Positions 10,089 to 20,897 of a stretch of DNA of 64,000 nt are shown here, piece after piece (position 1 is the first letter of the stretch; each line of letters opens with the position of its first letter). The notes below the pieces were generated by a model that worked only from the letters and a program-made list of their open reading frames with translations, was not told where the DNA came from and did not search any database. The stretch is from positions 310,001 to 374,000 of the forward strand of contig JADJLN010000002.1 of the NCBI GenBank assembly GCA_016710115.1, read 5' to 3'. Origin of the DNA: Saprospiraceae bacterium. GTDB taxonomy: Bacteria; Bacteroidota; Bacteroidia; Chitinophagales; Saprospiraceae. Position numbers and translations under genes: made by a program.

Positions 10089-12946
10089 ATGAATACCATG
10101 GAAAATACCGGCTTTTCCCGCCGGCATATCGGCCCCGGAGCCGGGGAAACCAACGAGATGCTGTCCACCATCGGCATGAACAGTCTGGACGAACTCATTC
10201 AGCAGACCATCCCGGATAACATCCGTCGGAAAGGAGATCTCCATCTCCCGGAAGCGTTGAGCGAATATGCCTATCTCAAACACATCGCTGAGCTGGGCAA
10301 GATGAACAAGGTATTTACCTCCTGTATCGGCATGGGGTACAGCGGCACGATCACCCCTCCGGCCATTCAGCGCAACATCCTGGAAAACCCGGGATGGTAC
10401 ACTCAATACACCCCTATCAGGCGGAGATCGCACAGGGCCGACTGGAAAGTCTGCTCAATTTTCAGACAGTGATCAGCGATCTGACCGGACTTCCCATTGC
10501 CAATGCATCCCTTCTGGACGAGGGCACCGCAGCGGCAGAAGCCATGACGCTTTTCTTCCACGAACGCAACAAGCGGACAGTGGAAGCACCGATCTTCCTC
10601 GTATCCGATGAAGTCCTGCCACAGACCATCGATGTGCTCAAGACACGCGCAGTGCCAATCGGTATCCAGGTCAAGGTGGTCAGCGATCTGAACCTGACAG
10701 ACAAGGTATTTGGCGTTCTGCTCCAGTATCCCGGTAAGAGCGGTCTGGTGACCGACCATCGGGCTCTGGTGGAAGAGGCCAAGGCCAAAGGGATCTATGT
10801 GGCAGTCGCTGCCGACCTCCTGTCGCTGGTCATGCTGACTCCTCCGGGTGAATGGGGTGCCGACTGCGTCGTGGGCAATTCGCAGCGTTTCGGTGTTCCG
10901 ATGGGATTCGGTGGACCGCATGCCGCGTTCTTCGCCACAAAAGAAGATTTCAAACGTCAGATCCCTGGTCGGATCATCGGTGTCAGTATCGATGCACAGG
11001 GAAACCGTGCCCTTCGGATGGCCCTCCAGACCCGCGAACAGCATATTCGCCGCGAAAAGGCAACTTCCAATATCTGCACGGCACAGGCACTGCTGGCTAA
11101 TATGGCCGCCATGTACGCCGTATATCACGGACCGGACGGCCTGAAGAAGATCGCCAATGATATTCACCAGTTGGCGCGAACCCTCGATCATCGACTGCAA
11201 CTGCTCGGGTACAATCAGGTGAATACGGCCTATTTCGACACGCTTCGTGTGGAAGTCGATCCCGGCCTGTTGCGCAAGATCCGTCAGTCTGCCCTGCGGA
11301 AGGAGATCAATTTCCATTACGACCGGGGTGGCATCCAGATCAGTCTGGATGAAACACATGACAGCACAACTGTGGAACTGATCACAGCGATCTTTGCCTC
11401 GGTCGCCGCGAAAATGACCACATCCGTTGAGGCGAAAGACGGAGTGCATATTCCAAAATCCCTGGTCCGTACTTCCGACTTCCTGACCCATGAGGTCTTC
11501 CATTTGCATCGGACCGAATCGCAGTTGATGCGCTATATGAAGCGCCTGGAAAACAAGGACCTTTCCCTCGTCCATTCGATGATTCCGCTGGGGTCCTGTA
11601 CCATGAAGCTCAATGCGGCTGCCGAAATGATGCCGGTGAGCATGGCGGAGTTTGGCCAGATCCATCCCTTTACACCGGCCAGCCAGGTGAAAGGCTATTA
11701 CCAGCTTTTCGCTGATCTGGAACGATACCTCTGCGAGGCCACCGGATTTGAGGCCTGTTCACTCCAGCCTAACTCGGGTGCTCAGGGCGAATATGCCGGT
11801 CTGCTGACCATCCGTGCCTATCACATCGATAACAAGAACAAACATCGCGATGTGGTGCTGATCCCGTCTTCGGCACACGGTACCAACCCGGCTTCTGCGG
11901 CCATGATCGGTGCCCGCATCGTCATCGTGGAATGTGACGAGAAAGGGAATATTGATGTCGCCGACCTCAAAGCGAAAGCCAAACAGCATGCCGACAATCT
12001 CTGTGCTCTGATGGTGACCTACCCGTGGACCCATGGCGTATTTGAATCGGCCATCATCGATGGGTGTGAAGAGATCCACAAATACGGTGGTCTGGTGTAT
12101 ATGGATGGAGCCAATATGAATGCACAGGTCGGATTGACCAGCCCGGCGCTCATCGGTGCTGATGTCTGCCACCTCAACCTCCATAAAACCTTTGCGATCC
12201 CGCATGGTGGTGGTGGTCCGGGTATGGGCCCGATCTGCGTGAATGCCAAGCTGGCCCCCTTCCTCCCCGGCCATGTGTTTGCCCGCACAGGTGGAAAAAA
12301 AGCGATTCATGCGGTTTCCTCAGCAGCCTGGGGTAGCGCCAGTATCCTGTTGATCTCCTACGGCTATATCCGGATGCTGGGGGCCAGGGGTGTTCTGGAC
12401 AGTACGCGTTATGCCATCCTCAATGCGAACTACATCAAGGCTCGTCTCGAGAAACAGTACCCGGTATTGTATGTCGGCGAACGCGGCCGGGCTGCCCATG
12501 AATTGATCATTGATCTTCGGCCGTTCAAGGCGTTGTGCAGTGCAGAGGATGTCGCCAAGCGTCTGATCGACTACGGTTTCCATGCGCCGACCCTGTCCTT
12601 TCCCGTTGCCGGCACGATCATGATCGAACCGACAGAAAGTGAAAGCAAAGACGAACTGGATCGTTTCTGCGATGCGTTGCTGATGATCAAGGAGGAAATG
12701 GAAGAGATCGCGCGTGGCGATGCAGATCCGGAGAACAATGTCCTTCACAATGCGCCGCATACACTGGAATTACTGACCGCTAATGAATGGCCCTACCCAT
12801 ACTCTCGGGAAAAGGCTGCCTGGCCATTGCCCTATCTGCGTGAAGGATTCAAGTTCTGGCCTTCCATCGCCCGGGTGAACAACGCTCACGGCGACCGGAA
12901 TCTGGTGTGTACTTGCCTGCCAGTGGATGCATACCGCGAAGAATAG
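10089..12946 (+). CDS. gcvP: glycine dehydrogenase (decarboxylating), P-protein of the glycine cleavage system (one frameshift)
   Basis: About 952 codons, the usual length of the single-chain P-protein. It decarboxylates glycine with pyridoxal phosphate and passes the aminomethyl group to the lipoyl H-protein. The N-terminal half has FSRRHIGP, CIGMGYSGTITPPAIQRN and ENPGWYTQYTPYQAEIAQGR. The C-terminal half has SLVHSMIPLGSCTMKLNAAA, then IPSSAHGTNPASAAM, and the PLP-lysine motif NLHKTFAIPHGGGGPGMGPI around residue 700. The frame breaks at a CCCC run (10411-10414); one more C joins TQYTP to YQAEIAQGR. Start at 10089 (MNTMENTGFSRRHIG) is preferred over upstream non-ATG options because the promoter box lies just ahead. 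gcvH and gcvT are not in the window. Confidence 0.97.
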
Positions 12947-12959
12947 TCGAGGAGGTTTT

Positions 12960-13001
12960 GAGTTAAGGAGTCAAGGAGAATTCTCTTTAACTCCTTAACT
13001 C
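12960..13001. terminator. bidirectional terminator-like hairpin between convergent genes
   Basis: GAGTTAAGGAGT (12960-12971) pairs with ACTCCTTAACTC (12990-13001), with GAGAATTCTC as an inner palindrome. It lies between the 3' ends of gcvP (plus) and the PorP/SprF gene (minus). The right arm merges into an 8-nt tandem repeat (AACTCCTY) running to about 13036, so the arm may have been built from that repeat. Confidence 0.6.
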
Positions 13002-13039
13002 CTTAACTCCTCAACTCCTCAACTCCTCAACTCCTCCAC

Positions 13040-13966
13040 TCAAAACAATTTCACCAGCTCAAAATTGGCGGCCAGGCTGAAACCCTGATTGGATCCGGAG
13101 GCGCCGACATTATAGCCGGCCAGAGCACCGATCCGGAATTGATCTGCATTGGCCCAGGAGCCATCGAGGATGACACCTGTTTCCAGCCCGAAATTCAGGC
13201 TTGAATTGAGATTGAGACCCGCCCAGAAGACATCGGGATTTTCGATCCGGAACTGGTAGCCGAGATTGAACAGATTGGCATCGGCATAATTGAGCCAGAA
13301 GGTATGGTCAAAATAGAGGTAGTTCGCTGTTCGCCAGCCGAGCACGGCATTGCCATGAACCCGGTTGCCATAGGGGGATGCATCGTTGAAGGAGAGGTTG
13401 GTCGGGATCAATTGTGACGCCCCGAAGCCAATAAAGAAGTGATCATCATCGAGATCGTCATCCGCGACTGTGCGATAGAGGATGCCGGCTCCGGCATTGA
13501 AATCGAATTGCCCGCCTGTCCCATCCGTCAGCAGTGGATCGACAGCATCGCTGACCTTCGCCTGGGTTGCATCATACCGGCGCTGACCCAGCGTGCCGAG
13601 AATGCCAAAGGAGATCCGGTCATCATCATCCAGAAATCCGGGATTGAGCTGGTACTTGTACGCAAGAGAAAATCCGGTAAACCGCAAGGGGCCAGTCTGA
13701 TCAAACACGATATCTCCAGCCAGGGCCATATTGCTTTTTTTCAGATTGACAGCGCCACCGACAAGAGCTGTCACGGGGGCGCCCTCAAATCCAAGCCAGG
13801 ATTGCTGGTAATTTGCATGAGCACCCCATTCGCCCGGATGGCCGGCGAGAGCGGGATTCCACAAGTAATCCGTCGTCCGGATCATGCCGGGCAAAGGCAA
13901 TTGTTGTGCTGCCAGGAAGGCAGGCAAACCAATCAGCAGGATAAGGAAGGATATGAATCGAGTCAT
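13040..13966 (-). CDS. PorP/SprF family type IX secretion outer membrane protein
   Basis: 308 residues, intact. The start at 13966 gives a signal peptide (MTRFISFLILLIGLPAFLAA, then Q). An in-frame ATG at 13993 lies inside the end of the upstream gene and lacks signal character. The mature protein has the family pattern: YLWNPALAGHPGEWGAHANY, QQSWLGFEGAPVTALVGGAV, ASQLIPTNLSF, and a C-terminal barrel ending in ANFELVKLF. PorP/SprF proteins are 14-16-stranded barrel-like proteins needed to export or anchor particular T9SS substrates. They are often encoded directly after a giant adhesin-like protein with a type B (CHU_C) C-terminal domain, exactly as here. The start lies 16 nt after the upstream stop, so the two are almost certainly co-transcribed. 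Confidence 0.92.
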   Translation of the reverse strand: MTRFISFLILLIGLPAFLAAQQLPLPGMIRTTDYLWNPALAGHPGEWGAHANYQQSWLGFEGAPVTALVGGAVNLKKSNMALAGDIVFDQTGPLRFTGFSLAYKYQLNPGFLDDDDRISFGILGTLGQRRYDATQAKVSDAVDPLLTDGTGGQFDFNAGAGILYRTVADDDLDDDHFFIGFGASQLIPTNLSFNDASPYGNRVHGNAVLGWRTANYLYFDHTFWLNYADANLFNLGYQFRIENPDVFWAGLNLNSSLNFGLETGVILDGSWANADQFRIGALAGYNVGASGSNQGFSLAANFELVKLF

Positions 13967-13982
13967 GGTTATCTGGTTTGGA

Positions 13983-16900
13983 TCATTTTTCATTCAGGAT
14001 GACAAGAACACTTTTGACAATACGGTCTCCTGGCCAAAGTTTGAGGACATAGTAATATGTGCCAGCAGGCAGGGGATGGTTTTTGTAGAATCCGTCAAAC
14101 GTATTCTGGTAATTGTCTTGTTGAAAGACAACCTCGCCCCAGCGATTGTAGATGACCAGGCTGTTGGCATCGAAAGACTCCAGCCCTTTGATCACCAGGA
14201 TGTCATTGTGCCCGTCACCGTTCGGCGTGATGGTATTGACCAGGTCAAGGACCTGATTCAGATCGTCGAACACCTCCACATACACCGAATCGACAGTTAT
14301 ACATCCGTTGATATCCCGAATGAGGACAGTATAGGTTCCACTGGATGACGGAGTCACAGCCGGCGAAGCACAATCGGTACAGGACAGATCAAATGGCCCG
14401 CTCCAGGTGTATTGAATCCCGCCGCTTGCAGTCAGGGTGACTTCGCGGCCGATGAGCACATTCAGGTCAGGACCTGCCATGCCTATCGGCGGATTGACGT
14501 CCACCGTGGCATTCCCGACAGCACTGTTACAGTTGTTCGAAATCTCCACGCTGAATGTGGTGGTTGCCGTCAGTACGGCCTTTGGATTTGAAATAGTCGG
14601 ATCAGAAAGAAGGGCAGACCCTTCGAGCCACAGATAGTCCGTACCGCCACTGGCGATCAACTGGACCGTATCACCAGGACAGGCTTTGGCCGGGATGGAC
14701 TGGACAACAGGATTGACCAGCCCCAGTACAGATACTGTGACCTGATCTGTGCCGGAACAACCATTCACATCGGTAACGGTGACCTTGACTGTCCCGCCCG
14801 TCGTCAGGTTGATCTGTTGAGCTGTGGCCCCTGTCGACCAGGTATACTGGGAAAATCCGGTACCGGCATCCAGCGTAGTGGAACTGCCTTCACAGAAACT
14901 CAGTGTACCGGTGATATCAGGTGTCGGATTGGGAAAAACAGTCACATCAAATGCATCTGTACCGGTGCAACCCGCGGCATTGGTGACTGTCACCGAATAG
15001 GTCCCGGATGTGGATACAGAAATGGTTGAGGAAGATTGATTCCCGCTCCAGAGATAGGCCGAGAAGAAACTTCCCGGATTTAACGTGGTGCTTTCACCTG
15101 TGCAGAGGGTGGCATCTCCGATGATGTTTGGGACCGGATTCATACTTTCCACCACATCCACTGCATCCTGCCCGGTACATCCTTCACTGTTGGTCACTGT
15201 AACTGACCAGGTACCGGATGCATTCACTGTAACCGTTTGCCCTGTACTGCCATCGCCCCACAAATAATCGGTGAAGCCGGATCCGGCATCGAGAACGGTC
15301 TGTTCACCTTCACAAATCGCGAGTGTTCCCGCAATATTGACCGATGAAACAGAGAATACCTCCACATTGACCGTATCCGTGGCAGCACAGCCCAGGCTGT
15401 TTGTGACGGTGACAATATATTGACCTGAAGTGGTTACAGTAAGCGTTTGCATCGTGCTTCCGTCCGGCCATTTGTACGTGGTAAACCCGAACCCGGCGTT
15501 CAGCACGGTTTGTTCGCCTTCACAGATAGACAGATCTCCTGTGATCATTGGATCCGGAGAAGGGAAGGCAGTCACGGCATAGGTGTCTGATCCCGAACAA
15601 CCTTCTGTTGTCGTGACGGTGACGGCATAACTGCCACCTGTATTGACATTGATGGTCTGGGTCGTTTCTCCTGTTGACCAGAGGTACATGTCAAACCCTG
15701 CTCCGGCATCCAGAGTCGTTCCAACGTCTGCACAGAAGGTCCCTGCACCGGTAATCGTTGGACTGGGTTTGACATTTTCTACCACATCAACAGAGGCGGA
15801 ACCTTTGCAGCCATTCGGATCCGTGACCGACACACTGTAGGTCCCAGCTGTATTGACAGTGAGTACCTGATTGACCGGGCCACTGCTCCACTTGTATTGC
15901 GTGTATCCCGGTCCTGCATCCAGGACGGCTACCTGACCCGAGCAGATCGCCAGGGTACCTGTGATTACAGGCATAGGTAAGGGATTGGTCGTCACGTCCA
16001 CGGTGTCTGTATCAAAACAGCCATTTGTGCTCGTCACGGTCACCGTAAATTGGCCTGGTTCAAGTGTGGTGAGTTTGGTGTCGGTGCTGCCATCATTCCA
16101 GAGGACATTTGTAAAGAACGGACTCACGGAAATCGTTGTGCTGTCGCCTTCGCAGAAATCCAGGTCCCCGCTGATGTTTGCATTCGGTACGATCTTCTGG
16201 GTCACTGTTGTCGCGTCGACACCAGTGCATCCCTTGGCATTGGTCACGGTCACAAAATATTGTCCGGGATCCACCACCTGGATGATCTGGGTTGTTTCAC
16301 CTGTCGACCAGAGGTATTGAGAAAATCCGGGCTGGGCATCCATCGTGGCGGTGTCCCCGCACATACGGACACATTGCCGATGATCTGCGTGGTTGGCGGG
16401 TTGTTGATGATCACCTCGACCGTATCGCTGGTGAACCGACAACCATTCACATCCACCGCTATAAAGTATTTTCCTGGCAGGTTGACTTCCAGATTGGCAT
16501 TGACCTCTCCGGGTATGGGTTTTCCGTTTTTAAACCAGACATAGTTGTATCCGTTCCCTGTGCTCCCTTCGATGAGGACGGTATCCGGATAGCAGACTTC
16601 CGGTCCATTGAACGGGATGGCAGCCACAGCTCCATCGCAACTCTGGATACAAATATTATCGATATACAGGTTTTCACCTCGATTTCGGTCAATCGTCATT
16701 TTGAACGCTACCAGTACTTCCCCTCCAACAAAGGCGGACAGATCGGCTATATCCCGTCGCCAGTCATTACAGGATGACGGTTCCCATGAGCTGGAGGGCA
16801 GGGATGACGGAGCGGGTACGGTATGCAAATCCTCTGTATTGCCAAAATAGGTGTCTTTGCGGAGATACACCGAAGTGAAACTTTGACCGCAATCTGTTGA

Positions 16901-18540
16901 AACCATTACCTCCAGCGTGGTGGTAAAGTCGGCATAGTAATTCTGGCGCATGGCCACATCGAAGTTGAGTGCTGCACCAGGCAAACCCGTGAGATCAAAT
17001 GGCACCATCATCAGTGTTGACGAAGTGCCGCCACCACCTGCATTCAGGTTGTATGCATCAAACATCAGGCAGGTATTTCCATTATTCGCGCATTGCGGCG
17101 AATCGTAGGCCTGGGTCCGGATCAGTGGACCCTGCGTCGTCCAGCTTTGCGGAATGATCCCGGCTTCGAAATCCCAGCAGGAAGGAATGTCCGTCACAGT
17201 CGGTTCAAAGAACAGATTGGTGCAGAGCGTATTGTTTTCGATATAGGTGTCAATACCCATACTGTTGTTGTCGACAATGCGGTATTCGATATCGTGGGCG
17301 CCGAGTGTAACGGTGACGGGATTGAGTGTGACCAGGCCGAGGGCATCCACCGCAATATTGCCTGCCCAGTTTGTGGTGCCGTACAATGCTCCATCCAGCC
17401 AGGTTTCAATCGTCAGCGTCGTAATGGCGGCGGTGCCGTAATTCTTGATCTCGATAATGGGCGAGAAGGTATCATCACAAAGCGGCTGGTTGTAGGGGTA
17501 AATGATCTGTGTGATCCCGGTTTCAATTGGGAGATCAGCGGGAATGCAGCCTTCGGAAAGGAACAGTGTGCCGCGGACTGAACCATACGCCGCTGAAAGA
17601 ACACGATCACGCTGGCCTGCCGTGAACCGGGTTGTCCCCCCGCAATAGCTCATGTAGTTTTTTCGCGAATTGTCCCAGATGCCGCCTCCCGGGCAGGGAT
17701 TGGTCATACCGCAATCGCCTTCCTTGTGCGGTGGAGTGTCGCAAACGCCATCTCCATCTACAGTGCAATCAGCATCGGGGGGGCAATCAACACCGTCATT
17801 ATCTCCATTGAAAGTATGGGCGAGATTGAATCCATGTCCTAGCTCGTGAGTAACTACAGAATTGCCTGCATTCATAAAATCGTCTTCGACGACGGTTCCA
17901 TCCCCGGCACCTCCATTCGGGAAGCTGGCAAAGCCGGCTACAGATCCGGCGATATCATGCACCACCCAGACATTGTAATAATCGGCCGGGGCCAGACGGA
18001 CAGCACCTTGATCAATGCGGCATCAATGCCGGGAGGGCCAGAACCAAAAGCCACACCTTCGGCGACATAATCAGGTACACCGCTGGCATCTATCCGAACG
18101 ATCCCCGTTGTGGGATTCCCGTCAGGATCGCGTTTTGCCAGGCAGAATTCAAAGCCGATATCCACACCATCGCCCACAATGCCCTGCCACCGGTCGTTCA
18201 ATCCCTGAACGGCTGCGATGATCCCCGCATCAGGCGAAAACCCTGGAGTGGAGGCAATGGACCCGGGGTGCATGACATGAAATACAATGGGTACACGTAA
18301 AGGCTCACCGGAACATCCGGTCGACCGCAGCCGCTGCATCGCTGGTGATTGCAGGAATCGCTGATATTCCGCTTCGTTGGCGGCCATCGCGGCCTTGTAA
18401 GCCGGGTCATTGGCCATCATCCACTGATGATGGACATCCGATCCACATTCGACTCCGTCGTGTTGACCGATGGCTACAACAGTCATCGATATCAGAAAAA
18501 AGAAAGCAAGTAGAGTTTTGAGGTTCAGGTTCTGTTGCAT
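13983..18540 (-). CDS. giant secreted M43 metalloprotease with tandem Ig-like repeats and T9SS type B C-terminal domain (two frameshifts)
   Basis: About 1,518 residues. Signal peptide MQQNLNLKTLLAFFFLISMT plus VVAIGQ. A pappalysin-type (M43) zinc protease domain carries HELGHGFNLAH near residue 232 and the Met-turn NYMSYC. A CARDB-like region (CDDTFSPIIEIKNYG) and a jelly-roll region follow. From about residue 690 there are eight ~70-residue repeats of the form CxG-x4-LDAG-x-GF-x2-YxWS-x-G-x-T and GxYxVTVTNxxGCxGTD, flanked by more divergent copies. The end is a gliding-motility-associated (CHU_C/type B) domain: NTITPNGDGHNDIL, VIYNRWGEVVF, PLPAGTYYYVL. Frame breaks occur at a CCCC run near 17,985 and a GGGG run near 16,365; one extra G restores CAGDTATMDAQPG. 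The neighbouring PorP/SprF protein probably handles its export. Substrate unknown. Confidence 0.9.
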
Positions 18541-18569
18541 GACTGGGGATTTCCTGAGATAGAAGGCAT

Positions 18570-18596
18570 TAAAATTACACCACCATCCGGAAACAA
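18570..18596 (-). promoter_or_regulatory. candidate promoter of the giant M43 gene
   Basis: On the minus strand TTG is followed after 16 nt by TAATTTTA, about 30 nt before the ATG at 18540. On the plus strand a TACCTTTA box at 18645-18652 precedes the divergent hldD start (18676) by 24 nt. The 135-bp gap therefore seems to hold two divergent promoters. Confidence 0.4.
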
Positions 18597-18675
18597 CATG
18601 CTTTTGGAACCGATAACTTGACAAGCTTGCCCCGGAAGACTGTCTACCTTTATCACAAACATCAGTTGCCACACT

Positions 18676-19645
18676 ATGATCATTGTGACCGGAGCCGCAG
18701 GTTTCATTGGCAGTTGTCTGGTTGCCCGCCTGAATGAGCTCGGGCATGCCCGGGACATTGTTGTCGTCGATGATTTCTACAAGGACTACAAAGATGCCAA
18801 CCTGGAGGGGAAGGCTATCCGGGAATGGATCCACAGGGATATCTTTCTGCATTGGTTCGAGCAGGTACCATCCCTGATCAGTATGGTCATCCATCTGGGC
18901 GCAAGAACCGATACAACCGAGCAGGATGTCGCCATTTTCGACAAGCTCAATCTGAACTATTCCAAGCAGATCTGGTCGATCTGTGTCAAGAACCAGATCC
19001 CATTGGTGTATGCTTCCAGTGCAGCTACCTACGGGGATGGTGCTTTTGGATATGATGACGATCATGCCCTTGTCGCCTCGCTCAAACCCCTTAATCCCTA
19101 TGGGGAAAGCAAACAGGATTTTGACCTGTGGGCTCTGGCGCAGGAGACTACACCGCCGTTCTGGGCAGGAGTCAAGTTTTTCAATGTCTATGGTCCGAAT
19201 GAATATCACAAAGGCCGGATGGCGTCTGTGGTTTTCCATACGTTCAACCAGATCATGAAAACCGGAGAAATGAAGTTGTTCCGATCACACAGGCCGGATG
19301 TGAGGGACGGGGAGCAACAGCGCGACTTTATCTATATCAGGGACGTGGTTGATGTCCTCCTTTTTCTGGCAGAGAAAAAAGCCGCCTTCCGGTCTGTACA
19401 ATCTGGGCACGGGAACAGCGCGAACCTTCTATGATCTGGCATCACAGACCTTCAACTCACTCGGTAAGCCCACGAATATCTCGTTTATCGATACCCCGGA
19501 AGATATCCGGGATACCTACCAGTATTTTACGCAGGCCAATATGGCCAAATTGATCGCAGCAGGATACGATCGACCATTTACTTCCCTGGAAGATGGCGTG
19601 CATGAATATGTACGCGACTATCTGATTCCGAATGCCTACTGGTAG
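18676..19645 (+). CDS. hldD: ADP-L-glycero-D-manno-heptose 6-epimerase (one frameshift)
   Basis: About 323 residues, the family length. It converts ADP-D-glycero-D-manno-heptose to the L-glycero form for the lipopolysaccharide inner core. The Rossmann NAD(P) motif is MIIVTGAAGFIGSCLVARLN. VIHLGARTDTTE, the catalytic YGESK, and FFNVYGPNEYHKGRMASVVF are specific for HldD/RfaD rather than general epimerases. QQRDFIYIRDVVDV and GLYNLGTGTARTFYDLA follow. The frame breaks at a six-A run (19375-19380); one A fewer gives AEKKPPSGLYNLGTG. Convergent with the next gene, whose stop is 3 bp away. Confidence 0.94.
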
Positions 19646-19648
19646 GTC

Positions 19649-20080
19649 CTACTGCCGGTGATAGGTGTTCATTCCGGCATAGTAGATCAACATCCATTCT
19701 CCTCCTTCTTTCGTGAACCTTCGTTCCGTCAACAGCGGACGTTCCTTGTGCACATATCGTTCGCGAACAACAAAATCGCCGAACATGGAGAGTTCGCGCT
19801 GGAAGTCCGGATCATTTGCCATCTGTTGTTTGTGAATAACCCATTGATCGGCTTCCCAGCGATAGGCCCCTGATGCAATGGTCGTACTGTCTGCATAGTC
19901 GGGCAATCCTTCCAGGGGGAATTGGATATGCTCCATTTGGAACGAACTATCTCGATGGAACAGCTCGTAAAACACCTGGAAGTCGACCGGCAGAATACCC
20001 ATTTCCGGATCGGGCTCAACAGGTTGCGTGCAAGAGGAAAGGGAGAACCCTTTCAGAGCCGAGGAAGAACGTTCCTGTAC
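19649..20080 (-). CDS. DUF4348-like lipoprotein (5' end uncertain)
   Basis: The reliable part is ILPVDFQVFYELFHRDSSFQ, MEHIQFPLEGLPDY and the end GGEWMLIYYAGMNTYHRQ. This pattern (FYxxFHxDSxFQMxxIxFPL) resembles the DUF4348 family of Bacteroidota. Upstream is KGFSLSSC followed by TQPVEPDPEMG, which looks like a lipobox. The probable start (ATG near 20079) is in another frame, so one indel within the signal peptide is likely. If so the protein is about 140 residues and membrane-anchored. Function unknown. Its 5' end sits close behind the phosphopantetheinyl transferase stop (20118), suggesting one transcript. Confidence 0.6.
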   Translation of the reverse strand, partial: VQERSSSALKGFSLSSCTQPVEPDPEMGILPVDFQVFYELFHRDSSFQMEHIQFPLEGLPDYADSTTIASGAYRWEADQWVIHKQQMANDPDFQRELSMFGDFVVRERYVHKERPLLTERRFTKEGGEWMLIYYAGMNTYHRQ

Positions 20081-20117
20081 ATACAGCTGAGAAGGTTGCT
20101 TCCTTTGTCCGGTTTTT

Positions 20118-20774
20118 CTAATCTTTTTGGAATGCCCGTTCGATGACGTAGACGAGCATGGTCTCTTCCGAAGGCAGGTAATGCAGATCAAAGATCCGGG
20201 TCAACCCGGAAGGCAGGCTGATAAATGCCTCCGTTTTCCCTCCTTTTTCATTGTATTCAAAGGCTTCACAGTGCAGGTTGGTCAGGAAATTGAGCTGTCT
20301 GCGGCCATGGGCTTTATACAGAGATTCCTTTGCACCCCAGATCACATGCTGGTAGGCGTCCTGAAAGGGTCCCTCTGTCCAGGCCTGTTCCTCCTCATTC
20401 ACAAATTTATGGGCTACGCGATGCATGCGATGATCCCAGCACTGGATGTCAATTCCAGTGGCAGCAGGCGAGAGGATGGCGGCGGCAAATCCTTTGGTAT
20501 GGCTCAGCGAAAGGTGATAGTCCATACCGGGATGAAAGGGCCGGCCAAACACGTCCTTTGCTCCGGCAACCCGTTCGGTTGATCCCGTGAAAAGGTGGAT
20601 GAGGTAGCGGGTGGCCATCCAATCCAGACGGCTTCGTTCGGGCAATCGGGTCACTTCCTCCTGTTCTTCATGTGTGAGGACCAAACGATGTGCAAACCAG
20701 TCGTAATCCTCACGGATCGACCATACGCCCAGAAGGGCAGTTCGTGGTATCTGTCGGGCAAATCGAAGTGGCAT
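20118..20774 (-). CDS. 4'-phosphopantetheinyl transferase superfamily protein
   Basis: 218 residues from the ATG at 20774, chosen because homology begins with MPLRFARQIPRTALLGVWSI; an open extension to 20855 lacks an ATG with similarity. It transfers phosphopantetheine from CoA to a carrier-protein serine. Seen motifs are YHLSLSHTKGFAAAIL (substrate contact), GIDIQ (first Mg ligand), KFVNEEEQ, and WGAKESLYKAHG (second acidic site and CoA-binding lysine). Length and motif order fit the Sfp/EntD-like group, which includes house-keeping enzymes in Bacteroidota, so no natural-product pathway is implied; none is visible nearby. Divergent from the WD40 gene. Confidence 0.88.
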   Translation of the reverse strand: MPLRFARQIPRTALLGVWSIREDYDWFAHRLVLTHEEQEEVTRLPERSRLDWMATRYLIHLFTGSTERVAGAKDVFGRPFHPGMDYHLSLSHTKGFAAAILSPAATGIDIQCWDHRMHRVAHKFVNEEEQAWTEGPFQDAYQHVIWGAKESLYKAHGRRQLNFLTNLHCEAFEYNEKGGKTEAFISLPSGLTRIFDLHYLPSEETMLVYVIERAFQKD

Positions 20775-20897
20775 AACGGGTTGAAGTAAGGAAGAATTCC
20801 GGATATGGCGAAATCGGAATGGAAAGCGGTTTGGCCATGCTCCATGTTCTGACACGAGCAGTCAACCAATAGCCTTCCCCTGTGGTTACATTCCCGG

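Noticed and set aside
10403..11665. 420-codon open frame antisense to gcvP
   Set aside because: Shadow frame of a conserved gene, no signal or motif, and the plus-strand product is unmistakable.
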